Positions 1-5,024 of a stretch of DNA of 5,044 nt are shown here, one piece after another. Position numbers and translations under genes: made by a program. The DNA comes from Fibrobacter sp. UBA1765 (GTDB lineage Bacteria; Fibrobacterota; Fibrobacteria; Fibrobacterales; Fibrobacteraceae): positions 1-5,044 of the forward strand of contig DCGZ01000129.1 in NCBI GenBank assembly GCA_002314675.1. The letters run 5' to 3'. Each line of letters begins with the position of its first letter. Position 1 is the first letter of the stretch. Below the pieces are notes generated by a model that did no database searches, was not told the origin of the DNA, and saw nothing but the letters and a program-made list of their open reading frames with translations.

Positions 1-134
1 ATTAGCTTACTGCTCGCTTTGTTCACAGGCATTATTGCATGTACTTCTGAAAACAACAATACGGCAGGCGGGTCTGTGGCCGAAGAGAATTCCATTGCAC
101 AAACGTGGGTGCCCGAAGTTGCTGTGGATTCTGT
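1..134 (+). repeat. Array junction repeat, copy 1 (truncated at window edge)
   Basis: This matches 633-766 and 1262-1395 without gaps. By eye it differs from the second copy at about 10 of 134 positions, nine of them before the ACAAACGTGG motif. It encodes the signal-peptide core, the lipobox and the constant N-terminal tail. Confidence 0.85.
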
Positions 135-597
135 GAAAATACAATTTAAACCAAACGGTCTAAACGGGCACCCCAGTGATGTGTATTGGTATGAATTTAA
201 CTTCCGCACCAAATCGAATCCTATTTATGACAATTATGAAGGAATAAATGGTTGTAGCATTTTAATTTTTGAAAAAGAAAACGCTTTACATTATATACGA
301 AGCGATTCGGCAAGAGCGTTGGTAAGTTTCATAATGATTCTAGATCAAGATTCTACAAGCAAGGTTGTAACAGAGGAACTTGTTGTTCGGTACTCCACTT
401 ACGACAAAGACTTATTCCTAGGTGATTCTCTTCGATTCGTGGACCATTGCAACAGCATGAACGGCTCTATAGAAGATTTGGCTAGATACCAGAACGGCAT
501 TAGTTTAAGGTGCTTCTATAATGAGGATACAGAAACCGCCGCCTATGATTACCTGTACAACAATGCCATGGCATTAAAACCATATTGCGAGTTCTAG
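1..597 (+). CDS. Array lipoprotein, first copy (5'-truncated by window edge)
   Basis: The frame is open from base 1 to TAG at 595-597 (198 codons). By alignment with the next two genes, about 11 residues (MKNILFKTTTF in the siblings) lie outside the window, giving a full length near 209. An internal TTG at 19 is not the start because it would cut the signal peptide. The visible part begins in the hydrophobic core (ISLLLALF), followed by lipobox IIAC and then TSENNN, so the protein should be lipidated; the residue after Cys (Thr) is compatible with outer-membrane sorting. The mature part shares AGGSVAEENSIAQTW with its siblings. The body then diverges but keeps four cysteines in the contexts NGC-ILIFEKEN, VDHC, LRC and KPYCEF at the extreme C-terminus. 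Two disulfides are plausible (inference). I recognise no named family. It ends two bases before the next ATG, so co-transcription is likely. Confidence 0.85.
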   Translation: MSLLLALFTGIIACTSENNNTAGGSVAEENSIAQTWVPEVAVDSVKIQFKPNGLNGHPSDVYWYEFNFRTKSNPIYDNYEGINGCSILIFEKENALHYIRSDSARALVSFIMILDQDSTSKVVTEELVVRYSTYDKDLFLGDSLRFVDHCNSMNGSIEDLARYQNGISLRCFYNEDTETAAYDYLYNNAMALKPYCEF

Positions 598-766
598 ATA
601 TGAAAAACATTTTATTCAAAACCACAACATTTATTAGCTTACTGCTCGCTTTGTTCATCGGCATTATTGCATGCACTTCTGAAAATGAAAATTCGGCCGG
701 CGGGTCTGTGGCCGAAGAAAATTCCATTGCACAAACGTGGGTACCCGAAGTTGCTGTGGATTCTGT
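556..766 (+). repeat. Array junction repeat, copy 2 (211 bp)
   Basis: This is a gapless match to 1185-1395 (offset 629 bases), with about nine differences by eye, six of them clustered after position 741. It starts in the last 13 codons of the first gene (YNNAMALKPYCEF), crosses TAG-AT-ATG and ends after codon 56 of the second gene. DNA on both sides is unrelated between copies beyond short conserved protein motifs. Confidence 0.9.
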
Positions 767-1226
767 AGAGCATCAACTTAAAGAATATGGAGATGTTATT
801 GAAGGAAAAATTTCTTGGTATGATTACAAACTTTCAACAGTCGGAAACGTCACATACGAGTATTGGGAAACTAGCATTAATGCATGTGTTGTACAAGTTT
901 TTGAAGAACAAAACGGTTTAAATTATGCTCTTATCAATGATGAGAAAGATGTCGACTACTCTCAAATTTTATCAAGTAAGTTTGGAAAAAACTTTGTGAC
1001 AGAAACTTTATATATAGTTTACACAAATGATGGATTATACAAATACGACGAAGATTTATCGTCGTTTACGGACCATTGCCTCAATGCTGGAAGTTCTGCG
1101 GAGATTTTGTTGAAAAAAAAATGCAGGCTCATTTTAAGATGTTCATATTCAACCGACACAAACATGACAGCCAAGGAATATCTATACAACAATGCCATGG
1201 CATTAAAACCTTATTGCGAGTTCTAG
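600..1226 (+). CDS. Array lipoprotein, second copy (complete, 208 aa)
   Basis: ATG at 600 is chosen because it begins a classic lipoprotein signal peptide: MKNILFKTTT, a hydrophobic stretch of about 14 residues, then lipobox IIAC with the lipidated Cys at 25. Upstream in-frame TTG at 585 lies inside the previous gene. Only two bases (AT) separate the previous TAG from this ATG. The upstream sequence offers just a GAG 9 bases away, so translational re-initiation after the previous gene is likely. Residues 1-56 are almost identical to the next copy. The rest is variable but keeps Cys96 (NAC-VQVFEEQNGL), Cys160 (TDHC), Cys181 (LRC) and Cys206 (KPYCEF at the C-terminus), with an extra Cys175. A W-Y-D-Y motif lies near residue 73. 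Length and layout match the siblings. It is probably an outer-membrane-anchored, disulfide-stabilised protein. The function is unknown; I do not recognise the fold. Confidence 0.88.
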   Translation: MKNILFKTTTFISLLLALFIGIIACTSENENSAGGSVAEENSIAQTWVPEVAVDSVEHQLKEYGDVIEGKISWYDYKLSTVGNVTYEYWETSINACVVQVFEEQNGLNYALINDEKDVDYSQILSSKFGKNFVTETLYIVYTNDGLYKYDEDLSSFTDHCLNAGSSAEILLKKKCRLILRCSYSTDTNMTAKEYLYNNAMALKPYCEF

Positions 1227-1395
1227 ATATGAAAAACATTTTATTCAAAACCACAACATTTATTAGCTTACTGCTCGCCTTGTTCATCGGCATTATTGCA
1301 TGTACTTCTGAAAATGAAAATTCGGCCGGCGGGTCTGTGGCCGAAGAAAATTCCATTGCACAAACGTGGGAGACTGAGGTTGCGGTGGATTCTGT
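1185..1395 (+). repeat. Array junction repeat, copy 3 (211 bp)
   Basis: This is the counterpart of 556-766, bridging the second and third lipoprotein genes. Over 1185-1369 only three positions differ from copy 2 by eye, including synonymous GCT/GCC (Ala) and TGC/TGT (Cys) changes. Confidence 0.9.
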
Positions 1396-1873
1396 GAAGC
1401 ATCAATGGGACTCAGCAACCTTAGACCCAAGTCCAGCTGATTGGTGTTGGCACGAAATAATATTTACCACACAGAGTAAATTTATATACGAGTATTATGG
1501 AAAAAACGCCGATGCCTGCGTTATTCAACTCTTTGAAAAAGAAAATGGATTACGTTTTACTTTAAGTAGCGACTATAGCCTACTAAAATACACACAATTG
1601 CTAAATCTAGTTTCTAATGTTCCAATTTCAGAAGAACGATTTGATGTTTTCTATGGCTATAAAGGTCTAACGAGTAAAAGCAGTGATTCCACGCAATTTG
1701 CTGCACATTGCTCTGGCCAAAATGCTCAATTGGAAATTATAAAATCTGTTGAACATGAATTGCATCTAAATTGCATTTCTGCTGTAGATACCCTAATCAC
1801 AGCCCACGACTATTTATATAACAAAGCTGATTCGTTAAAAGTTTATTGCGAAAGCATGAAGGTGAACCACTAA
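1229..1873 (+). CDS. Array lipoprotein, third copy (complete, 214 aa)
   Basis: ATG at 1229 gives the same signal peptide as the second copy, residue for residue through the lipobox Cys25. A much earlier in-frame start at 1076 is possible but would run through the 3' end of the second gene in another frame, and is rejected. Residues 1-46 match the second copy; from residue 48 the sequence switches to ETEVAVDSV and then diverges. Conserved cysteines are Cys97 (DAC-IQLFEKENGL), Cys161 (AAHC), Cys182 (LNC) and Cys207 (KVYCES), plus an extra Cys73 in DWCW. The C-terminus differs from the other two: KPYCEF-stop is replaced by KVYCESMKVNH-stop, and the conserved junction DNA is lost here. The stop codon overlaps the ATG of a short ORF (TAATG at 1871-1875). 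The function is unknown; as the last full gene of the array it should be in the same operon. Confidence 0.87.
   Translation: MKNILFKTTTFISLLLALFIGIIACTSENENSAGGSVAEENSIAQTWETEVAVDSVKHQWDSATLDPSPADWCWHEIIFTTQSKFIYEYYGKNADACVIQLFEKENGLRFTLSSDYSLLKYTQLLNLVSNVPISEERFDVFYGYKGLTSKSSDSTQFAAHCSGQNAQLEIIKSVEHELHLNCISAVDTLITAHDYLYNKADSLKVYCESMKVNH
1858..1864 (+). promoter_or_regulatory. Shine-Dalgarno sequence for the short ORF at 1873
   Basis: GAAGGTG lies 8 bases before the ATG at 1873, inside the last codons of the third lipoprotein gene. It is a better ribosome-binding match than anything before the array starts at 600 and 1229, and it supports independent or coupled translation of the 29-residue ORF. 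Confidence 0.5.
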
Positions 1874-1962
1874 TGCGTGAATTAGCAAAATTCTTATCTC
1901 TTTTTACAATAGCCTTTTCCATAGCTTATGGCGAAAAACCATATTGCGAGTTCTGGATATGA
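1873..1962 (+). CDS. Possible 29-aa secreted peptide ending KPYCEFWI
   Basis: This short ORF begins at an ATG that shares its A with the stop of the third lipoprotein gene (TAATG) and has a Shine-Dalgarno sequence 8 bases upstream. Residues 1-20 read like a signal peptide: MREL-AK, hydrophobic FLSLFTIAFSIA, then YG. There is no lipobox cysteine, so cleavage by signal peptidase I around residues 18-20 would release a peptide near EKPYCEFWI (inference). The last residues repeat the KPYCEF that closes lipoproteins one and two, in the same frame and with nearly identical DNA. One base change turns their TAG stop into TGG (Trp), and translation then ends at the TGA formed by the old gene-start region. 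It may be a real coupled peptide, or the scar of a deleted fourth cassette fused to a foreign leader. The sequence alone does not decide. Confidence 0.45.
   Translation: MRELAKFLSLFTIAFSIAYGEKPYCEFWI
1935..1962 (+). repeat. Array junction repeat, remnant (28 bp)
   Basis: Twenty-seven of 28 bases match the stop/start junction at 575-602, covering the KPYCEF codons, the former stop (TAG to TGG) and GATATGA. After that the sequence has no further likeness to a lipoprotein gene, so the array ends in a broken junction. Confidence 0.75.
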
Positions 1963-2001
1963 TACGAACTCCTTTTCTAGGTGTGTAGTTTTTATACAAA
2001 A

Positions 2002-2030
2002 AAGGACTCTCAAAAATTTTGAGAGTCCTT
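2002..2030. terminator. Bidirectional intrinsic terminator between convergent units
   Basis: A perfect inverted repeat with arms AAGGACTCTCAAAA and its complement is centred at 2016; the practical stem is AAGGACTCTC/GAGAGTCCTT. On the - strand it is followed by six T residues (complement of A at 1998-2003), the stronger orientation, serving the FISUMP unit. On the + strand the tail is only AAATTGTTTG, but the position 40 bases past the last array ORF fits termination there as well. Confidence 0.8.
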
Positions 2031-2081
2031 AAATTGTTTGTTATGAGATATGCCGAGGGGCTTGGGACATGATGGTTTTTC

Positions 2082-2171
2082 CTAATCAAACGTACAATAA
2101 AAAACTTTCACCCCATCTAAATAGTCTGAATCACTTAACGGAGCCTGTATTAATACAGCTAATCGCTTCAT
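2082..2171 (-). CDS. Possible 29-aa ORF coupled to the FISUMP gene
   Basis: This ORF starts two bases after the stop of the FISUMP gene (TAA-TA-ATG on the - strand). It is preceded by AAGGAG five bases before the ATG, a near-ideal ribosome-binding site. It encodes MKRLAVLIQAPLS, then an acidic stretch (DSDYLDGVKV), and ends FYCTFD before TAG at 2084-2082. There is no convincing signal peptide because the N-terminal hydrophobic run is short. It could be a genuine small protein, or the 5' stub of a longer gene lost by deletion: the opening looks more like the start of a folded domain than a finished peptide (inference). A 14-bp palindrome at 2145-2158 lies within codons 5-9. No function can be given. 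Confidence 0.35.
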   Translation of the reverse strand: MKRLAVLIQAPLSDSDYLDGVKVFYCTFD

Positions 2172-2173
2172 TA

Positions 2174-4195
2174 TTACTCCTTTATGCAACGGATGTAAAC
2201 ATAATTTCCTTTCAAACAATTCCGCTGGTAATTATATGTTTGTTTGCCAATAACCAAATCAATCGTATCACGTAAATAAGTAAACGCATCACGTAAATAA
2301 ACCTCGAGTTCATGACGAACTGTCGTAACATAATAACATCCATTGCTATACGGTTCATCATTTTGCGCAAAATACGCATATTTTGTAGTAGCGTAAAAAT
2401 CGGACAAATAATATCCATCATATCCGCCACCGGGTTTAATGTTTAATCCAAAATAATCATAACCTTTCCCTGTTCCATTCAAATTCCACCCCTCCTGTGA
2501 GCGTATAGCCTGACCAGCGGGAATACGTCCTATATATTTGCTTACATAATCCTTTAATTTAACCCATTCTGTTCGACTAGGCACAATCCAACCTTCTGGA
2601 CAACTTTCAGGGGCTATTTTAGAATGATATAAAACTCCATACGTATTGCAGTTTTCTTCATCATCCAGTTGACATTTCATATATTCCGTATATTCTGGGT
2701 TTGAATGTTTAAACTTCAAATTCTCAGCCATCCACCATTGATCGCCTACTTTTACGGTTTTGTAGGTTTGTCCATCTCGTTCATCATACAAAGAACCGTA
2801 AACGCAATTATCTTCAAATTCCGTCTTGCATATTCCTTCAACTTCAAAACTGCTAGAGCTACTAGCTATTACGCTACTAGAAGAAACTGCAATCACCTCA
2901 TCCGAGTTCTTGATGCAACGAACGGAGCCTCCTTGGAACATATTTACGCTTCTATACTTCATACCATAGCTTTCAAAGTACGAAGCATCTGCGCTTTGAA
3001 AGCTATAATTTGGAGTAGGGCCCCAAAAGAATGTAGCATTGCCATTATCATGGAAATAATTACCAACGCAAACACCCGCAGGCAAAACAGCGAAACCGAT
3101 GGAATCCGAGCCTTTGTAGTACCCCCACTCATCGCTAGTTGACTTTAGCATTAAATCAGGGTCGCTGCTTTTCACGGCAGCCTGCAAAGTCTTCCACTCC
3201 GCTTTATTTGGCAAATGCCACCCCTCTGGGCAAACACCTCGAACCAAGGTCGTAGATGTTGAATCGACACGACAAGTAGTTGTTCCAAAATAACCACAGC
3301 CCTTACCTGCACCACTTGAATCCGTAATGCCAGCGCTGTCCATGGCGGCTGCCCAGGTATAAAGGCGACCGTATCTATCGCAATAGCTTTCCTTGTTGTT
3401 GTAGCACCAGCTGGTGGAGTCAGAGGTGTAACTGCCGTTTTTGTACGGCATCCCCGTGTAGGCGTAGTTCAAATTCTGGGCCATCCAGGTCTGGGTACCG
3501 ATAGTGATTGTCTTGTACACTTGTCCATCACGGGTATCTGTAAACTCACCATAGTCAATATTCGGGTTCAAGTATTTCCAGGCCACTTTAGAACCGCTAG
3601 CAATAGAACTGCTAGACTCTTCAATTGGGTCCAGGTTCTTTGATGAAGAGGAAGATTCCTTGACTGGTTCCGGATCCTTTGATGAAGAGGAACTGTTTGC
3701 GCAGTTTGCCAGGTTGAGTACGTATGTTACGCCATCGTCGCAAAGGTACATCTTGGATTCTTCGCTGGAACTGCTGAGATCCTCGATCGGAGTCGAGGAT
3801 GAGGACCCTTCTGTGGGCTCAGGGGTCTTGACGGAGGAACTGCTGGACCCTTCGGCGAGCTCAGGGGCCTTGACGGAGGAACTGCTGGACCCTTCGGCGA
3901 GCTCAGGGGCCTTGATGGAAGAACTGCTGGACCCTTCGGCGAGCTCAGGGGTCTTGATAGAAGAGGATGACGAAAGAATCTCCACCCATTCACCGTTGGT
4001 GCAGAGGCGGGGATTTTCGCTGTCGGCAGGCTTGATTTCCAAGCCCTCGTTACCGGCATCGCATGGGATTTCCGTTCCCTGTTGTGGAGGCAAATTGGAA
4101 CCGCCGTTTTCGTTGTTTGCGTTACTTGCACTGTCATCGCCACAAGAAGCCAACAAGCAAATTGTAAATAAGGGAATAAGTATTTTTTTAGACAT
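2174..4195 (-). CDS. Double-FISUMP-domain serine-rich lipoprotein (673 aa)
   Basis: ATG at 4195 has AAGGA 8 bases upstream and begins a lipoprotein signal peptide, MSKKILIPLFTICLLASC, with lipobox LASC and lipidated Cys18. Next come a short Asn-rich spacer, a small two-cysteine module (Cys45, Cys65; LCTNGEWVE) and four 14-residue SSSSS-(I/V)K-(T/A)PE repeats (about 78-133). A second two-cysteine module (Cys152, Cys165) and more SSSSS linkers follow. FISUMP domain 1 covers about 217-428: DGQVYKTITIGTQTWMAQNL, CPEGWHLPNKAEW, VRCIK. A serine linker spans 437-449. FISUMP domain 2 covers about 468-672: DGQTYKTVKVGDQWWMAENL, CPEGWIVPSRTEW, IRC. Family knowledge: these domains are massively paralogous in Fibrobacter surface and secreted proteins and their role is not settled; a part in fibre binding is plausible but is inference here. 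The protein is probably anchored in the outer membrane with the linker as a flexible stalk. Base composition shifts from GC-rich (linker) to AT-rich (domain 2). Confidence 0.93.
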   Translation of the reverse strand: MSKKILIPLFTICLLASCGDDSASNANNENGGSNLPPQQGTEIPCDAGNEGLEIKPADSENPRLCTNGEWVEILSSSSSIKTPELAEGSSSSSIKAPELAEGSSSSSVKAPELAEGSSSSSVKTPEPTEGSSSSTPIEDLSSSSEESKMYLCDDGVTYVLNLANCANSSSSSKDPEPVKESSSSSKNLDPIEESSSSIASGSKVAWKYLNPNIDYGEFTDTRDGQVYKTITIGTQTWMAQNLNYAYTGMPYKNGSYTSDSTSWCYNNKESYCDRYGRLYTWAAAMDSAGITDSSGAGKGCGYFGTTTCRVDSTSTTLVRGVCPEGWHLPNKAEWKTLQAAVKSSDPDLMLKSTSDEWGYYKGSDSIGFAVLPAGVCVGNYFHDNGNATFFWGPTPNYSFQSADASYFESYGMKYRSVNMFQGGSVRCIKNSDEVIAVSSSSVIASSSSSFEVEGICKTEFEDNCVYGSLYDERDGQTYKTVKVGDQWWMAENLKFKHSNPEYTEYMKCQLDDEENCNTYGVLYHSKIAPESCPEGWIVPSRTEWVKLKDYVSKYIGRIPAGQAIRSQEGWNLNGTGKGYDYFGLNIKPGGGYDGYYLSDFYATTKYAYFAQNDEPYSNGCYYVTTVRHELEVYLRDAFTYLRDTIDLVIGKQTYNYQRNCLKGNYVYIRCIKE
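2177..2182 (-). promoter_or_regulatory. Strong Shine-Dalgarno sequence at the 3' end of the FISUMP gene
   Basis: AAGGAG on the - strand overlaps the last codons of the FISUMP gene (Lys-Glu-stop) and sits five bases before the ATG at 2171. The Lys-Glu codons could also produce it by chance. Confidence 0.4.
3795..3962 (-). repeat. Four 42-bp direct tandem repeats in the serine linker
   Basis: The units are 3795-3836, 3837-3878, 3879-3920 and 3921-3962. The last three differ from each neighbour by about two bases; the first (C-terminal side of the protein) is more diverged. Each encodes one 14-residue SSSSS-xKxPExxEG unit, so gain or loss of a unit keeps the frame. Confidence 0.92.
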
Positions 4196-4203
4196 TATTA
4201 CGA

Positions 4204-4208
4204 TCCTT
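4204..4208 (-). promoter_or_regulatory. Ribosome-binding site of the FISUMP gene
   Basis: AAGGA on the - strand, 8 bases before the ATG at 4195, fixes the start that gives a complete lipoprotein signal peptide. Confidence 0.65.
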
Positions 4209-4299
4209 CATCTGACAAGGTCAAAATTAAATCTATAATGGCTAAAAAAACGACTATTTAGCAATAATCGCACAAAATTCAAAAAGATTTTACAAACGA

Positions 4300-4318
4300 A
4301 TAATACAAATCGTATTAT
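4300..4318. repeat. Inverted repeat upstream of the FISUMP gene
   Basis: Perfect 7-bp arms ATAATAC / GTATTAT are separated by 5 bases. The site is AT-rich with no T run next to it, so it is a poor terminator for nrdG. It overlaps the TATAAT box on the - strand, which would suit an operator. No regulator can be named. Confidence 0.4.
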
Positions 4319-4341
4319 AAGAGTGTTTTATTAGCTTGCCA
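4314..4341 (-). promoter_or_regulatory. Candidate promoter for the FISUMP gene
   Basis: On the - strand, TATAAT (4319-4314) matches the -10 consensus, and TGGCAA (4341-4336), 16 bases upstream, is a weak -35. Transcription would start near 4307, leaving a leader of about 110 bases before the ATG at 4195. AT-rich DNA makes chance boxes common, and Fibrobacter promoter rules may differ. Confidence 0.3.
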
Positions 4342-4351
4342 TTCAAAAAAT

Positions 4352-4897
4352 CTACAAGTCTTCGAACTTGCTCTTCCAAAGAACGATTTCGCCAGAAGGG
4401 TTGTCGAACAGAGTTTTTTGCACGTCGATCAGGCGCTGGTTCATGGAACCGCGGAACTGCAGTTCTAGGGAACGCAAAGCCAAAATGAACGGGCCATCTA
4501 CAAGGATGTCTGCAAACGAAAGCAATTCCAAGAATTCCGGGCGTTCCGTTTTGCCAAGCTCGATAAGCTTTTCGTACAGGTAGCCAGTAAAGATTGTCAA
4601 GTGAAGGCCGCGTTCCTTGATTTCGCGAGCAAGAGGAATCAACTGCCTTGCCTGAACAAACGGGTCTCCCCCGCTAAACGTTACGCCATCCAAAAGCGGG
4701 TTATCGCCAATCATGCGCAGGATTTCTTCAACGGTTATAAAATGGCCACCGTTAAAGTCGTGCGTTTCTGGATTGTGGCAGCCCGGGCAATGGTGCGGGC
4801 AACCCTGCGTAAAAAGGGTAAAACGAATGCCAGGGCCATCTACGATAGACTCGGGCTCAATGCCAGCAATACGCAAAAGTTCAAAAGCAGATTCCAT
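4352..4897 (-). CDS. nrdG: Anaerobic ribonucleotide reductase activating protein, NrdG type (181 aa)
   Basis: This radical-SAM activase would use a [4Fe-4S] cluster and S-adenosylmethionine to install the glycyl radical on the class III ribonucleotide reductase NrdD, enabling dNTP synthesis without oxygen; it is cytoplasmic. Visible motifs: RIAGI-PESIVDGPGIR near the N-terminus, the cluster-binding CPHHCPGC (Cys33, Cys37, Cys40; CX3CX2C), the HNPETHDF that follows it in NrdG, SGGDP (75-79) for SAM binding, TGY (104-106), DGPF (134-137) and FRGSMNQR (148-155). Length is a little above the roughly 154-residue E. coli protein, with a short N-terminal extension and a C-terminal tail. No clear Shine-Dalgarno sequence precedes ATG 4897. 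A TTG at codon 8 would give the family-like start RIAGI and cannot be excluded. NrdD is not in the window; it may lie beyond 5044. Other small radical-SAM activases are less likely given DGPGIR plus FRGSMNQR. Confidence 0.93.
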   Translation of the reverse strand: MESAFELLRIAGIEPESIVDGPGIRFTLFTQGCPHHCPGCHNPETHDFNGGHFITVEEILRMIGDNPLLDGVTFSGGDPFVQARQLIPLAREIKERGLHLTIFTGYLYEKLIELGKTERPEFLELLSFADILVDGPFILALRSLELQFRGSMNQRLIDVQKTLFDNPSGEIVLWKSKFEDL

Positions 4898-4904
4898 AAT
4901 TTAG

Positions 4905-4932
4905 AAGACAGAGAACAGAATACAGGAGTCAG
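4905..4932. repeat. Heptameric CAG-periodic tract upstream of nrdG
   Basis: Four consecutive 7-base units end in CAG at exact 7-base spacing (AAGACAG, AGAACAG, AATACAG, GAGTCAG), followed by purine-rich sequence and the palindrome CAGTCGACTG at 4955-4964. The units are too degenerate for efficient slippage. The tract lies in the nrdG leader, 8 bases from its ATG. Confidence 0.5.
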
Positions 4933-4987
4933 GAGGAAGACGGAAGTTAGTAGTCAGTCGACTGTAGGCAGAAAATATAACTTATCA

Positions 4988-5024
4988 TGTCTTTGCGAGG
5001 AATGTTGTGACGAAGCAACCTAGG
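4988..5024. repeat. Dispersed intergenic repeat of the TTGCGAGG...GACGAAGCAA type
   Basis: TGTCTTTGCGAGGAATG followed by TTGTGACGAAGCAACC closely resembles the widespread intergenic repeat with consensus around GTCATTGCGAGGA...GACGAAGCAATC, seen in many bacterial genomes. The ends TTGC / GCAA are inverted. The match is from memory of the motif, not from a search. The rest of 4898-5044 shows no supportable gene. Confidence 0.55.

Noticed and set aside
500..727. Antisense ORF, with a near-identical twin at 1129-1356
   Set aside because: Both are shadows of the duplicated junction repeat on the opposite strand; their similarity is explained by the DNA repeat and no ribosome-binding site or homology supports them.
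1076..1228. Extended start for the third lipoprotein gene at 1076
   Set aside because: The extension runs through the 3' end of the second gene in a different frame and would bury the signal peptide; ATG 1229 gives the sibling-identical start.
1963..2081. tRNA, small RNA or attachment site in the convergent gap
   Set aside because: I found no cloverleaf or integrase context; the only structure is the terminator hairpin.
1955..2171. Likeness between the ends of the two 29-residue ORFs (KPYCEFWI and KVFYCTFD) as a matched peptide pair
   Set aside because: Only K, Y, C and F line up, a gap is needed, the DNA is not alike and the leaders differ; chance is sufficient.
2069..2275. + strand ORF of 68 codons in the convergent region
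   Set aside because: It overlaps the FISUMP 3' end antisense, has no Shine-Dalgarno sequence and shows no recognisable motif.
3795..3962. CRISPR array
   Set aside because: The 42-bp repeats are directly adjacent with no unique spacers and encode protein in frame.
3660..4238. Long repetitive + strand ORF (and a - strand out-of-frame ORF at 3727-4143)
   Set aside because: Both are kept open by the GC-rich 42-bp repeats; the FISUMP frame explains this DNA with signal peptide, linkers and domains.
4601..5023. + strand ORF across nrdG and its upstream region
   Set aside because: It is antisense to nrdG, whose catalytic motifs are intact; it merely continues into the non-coding repeats.
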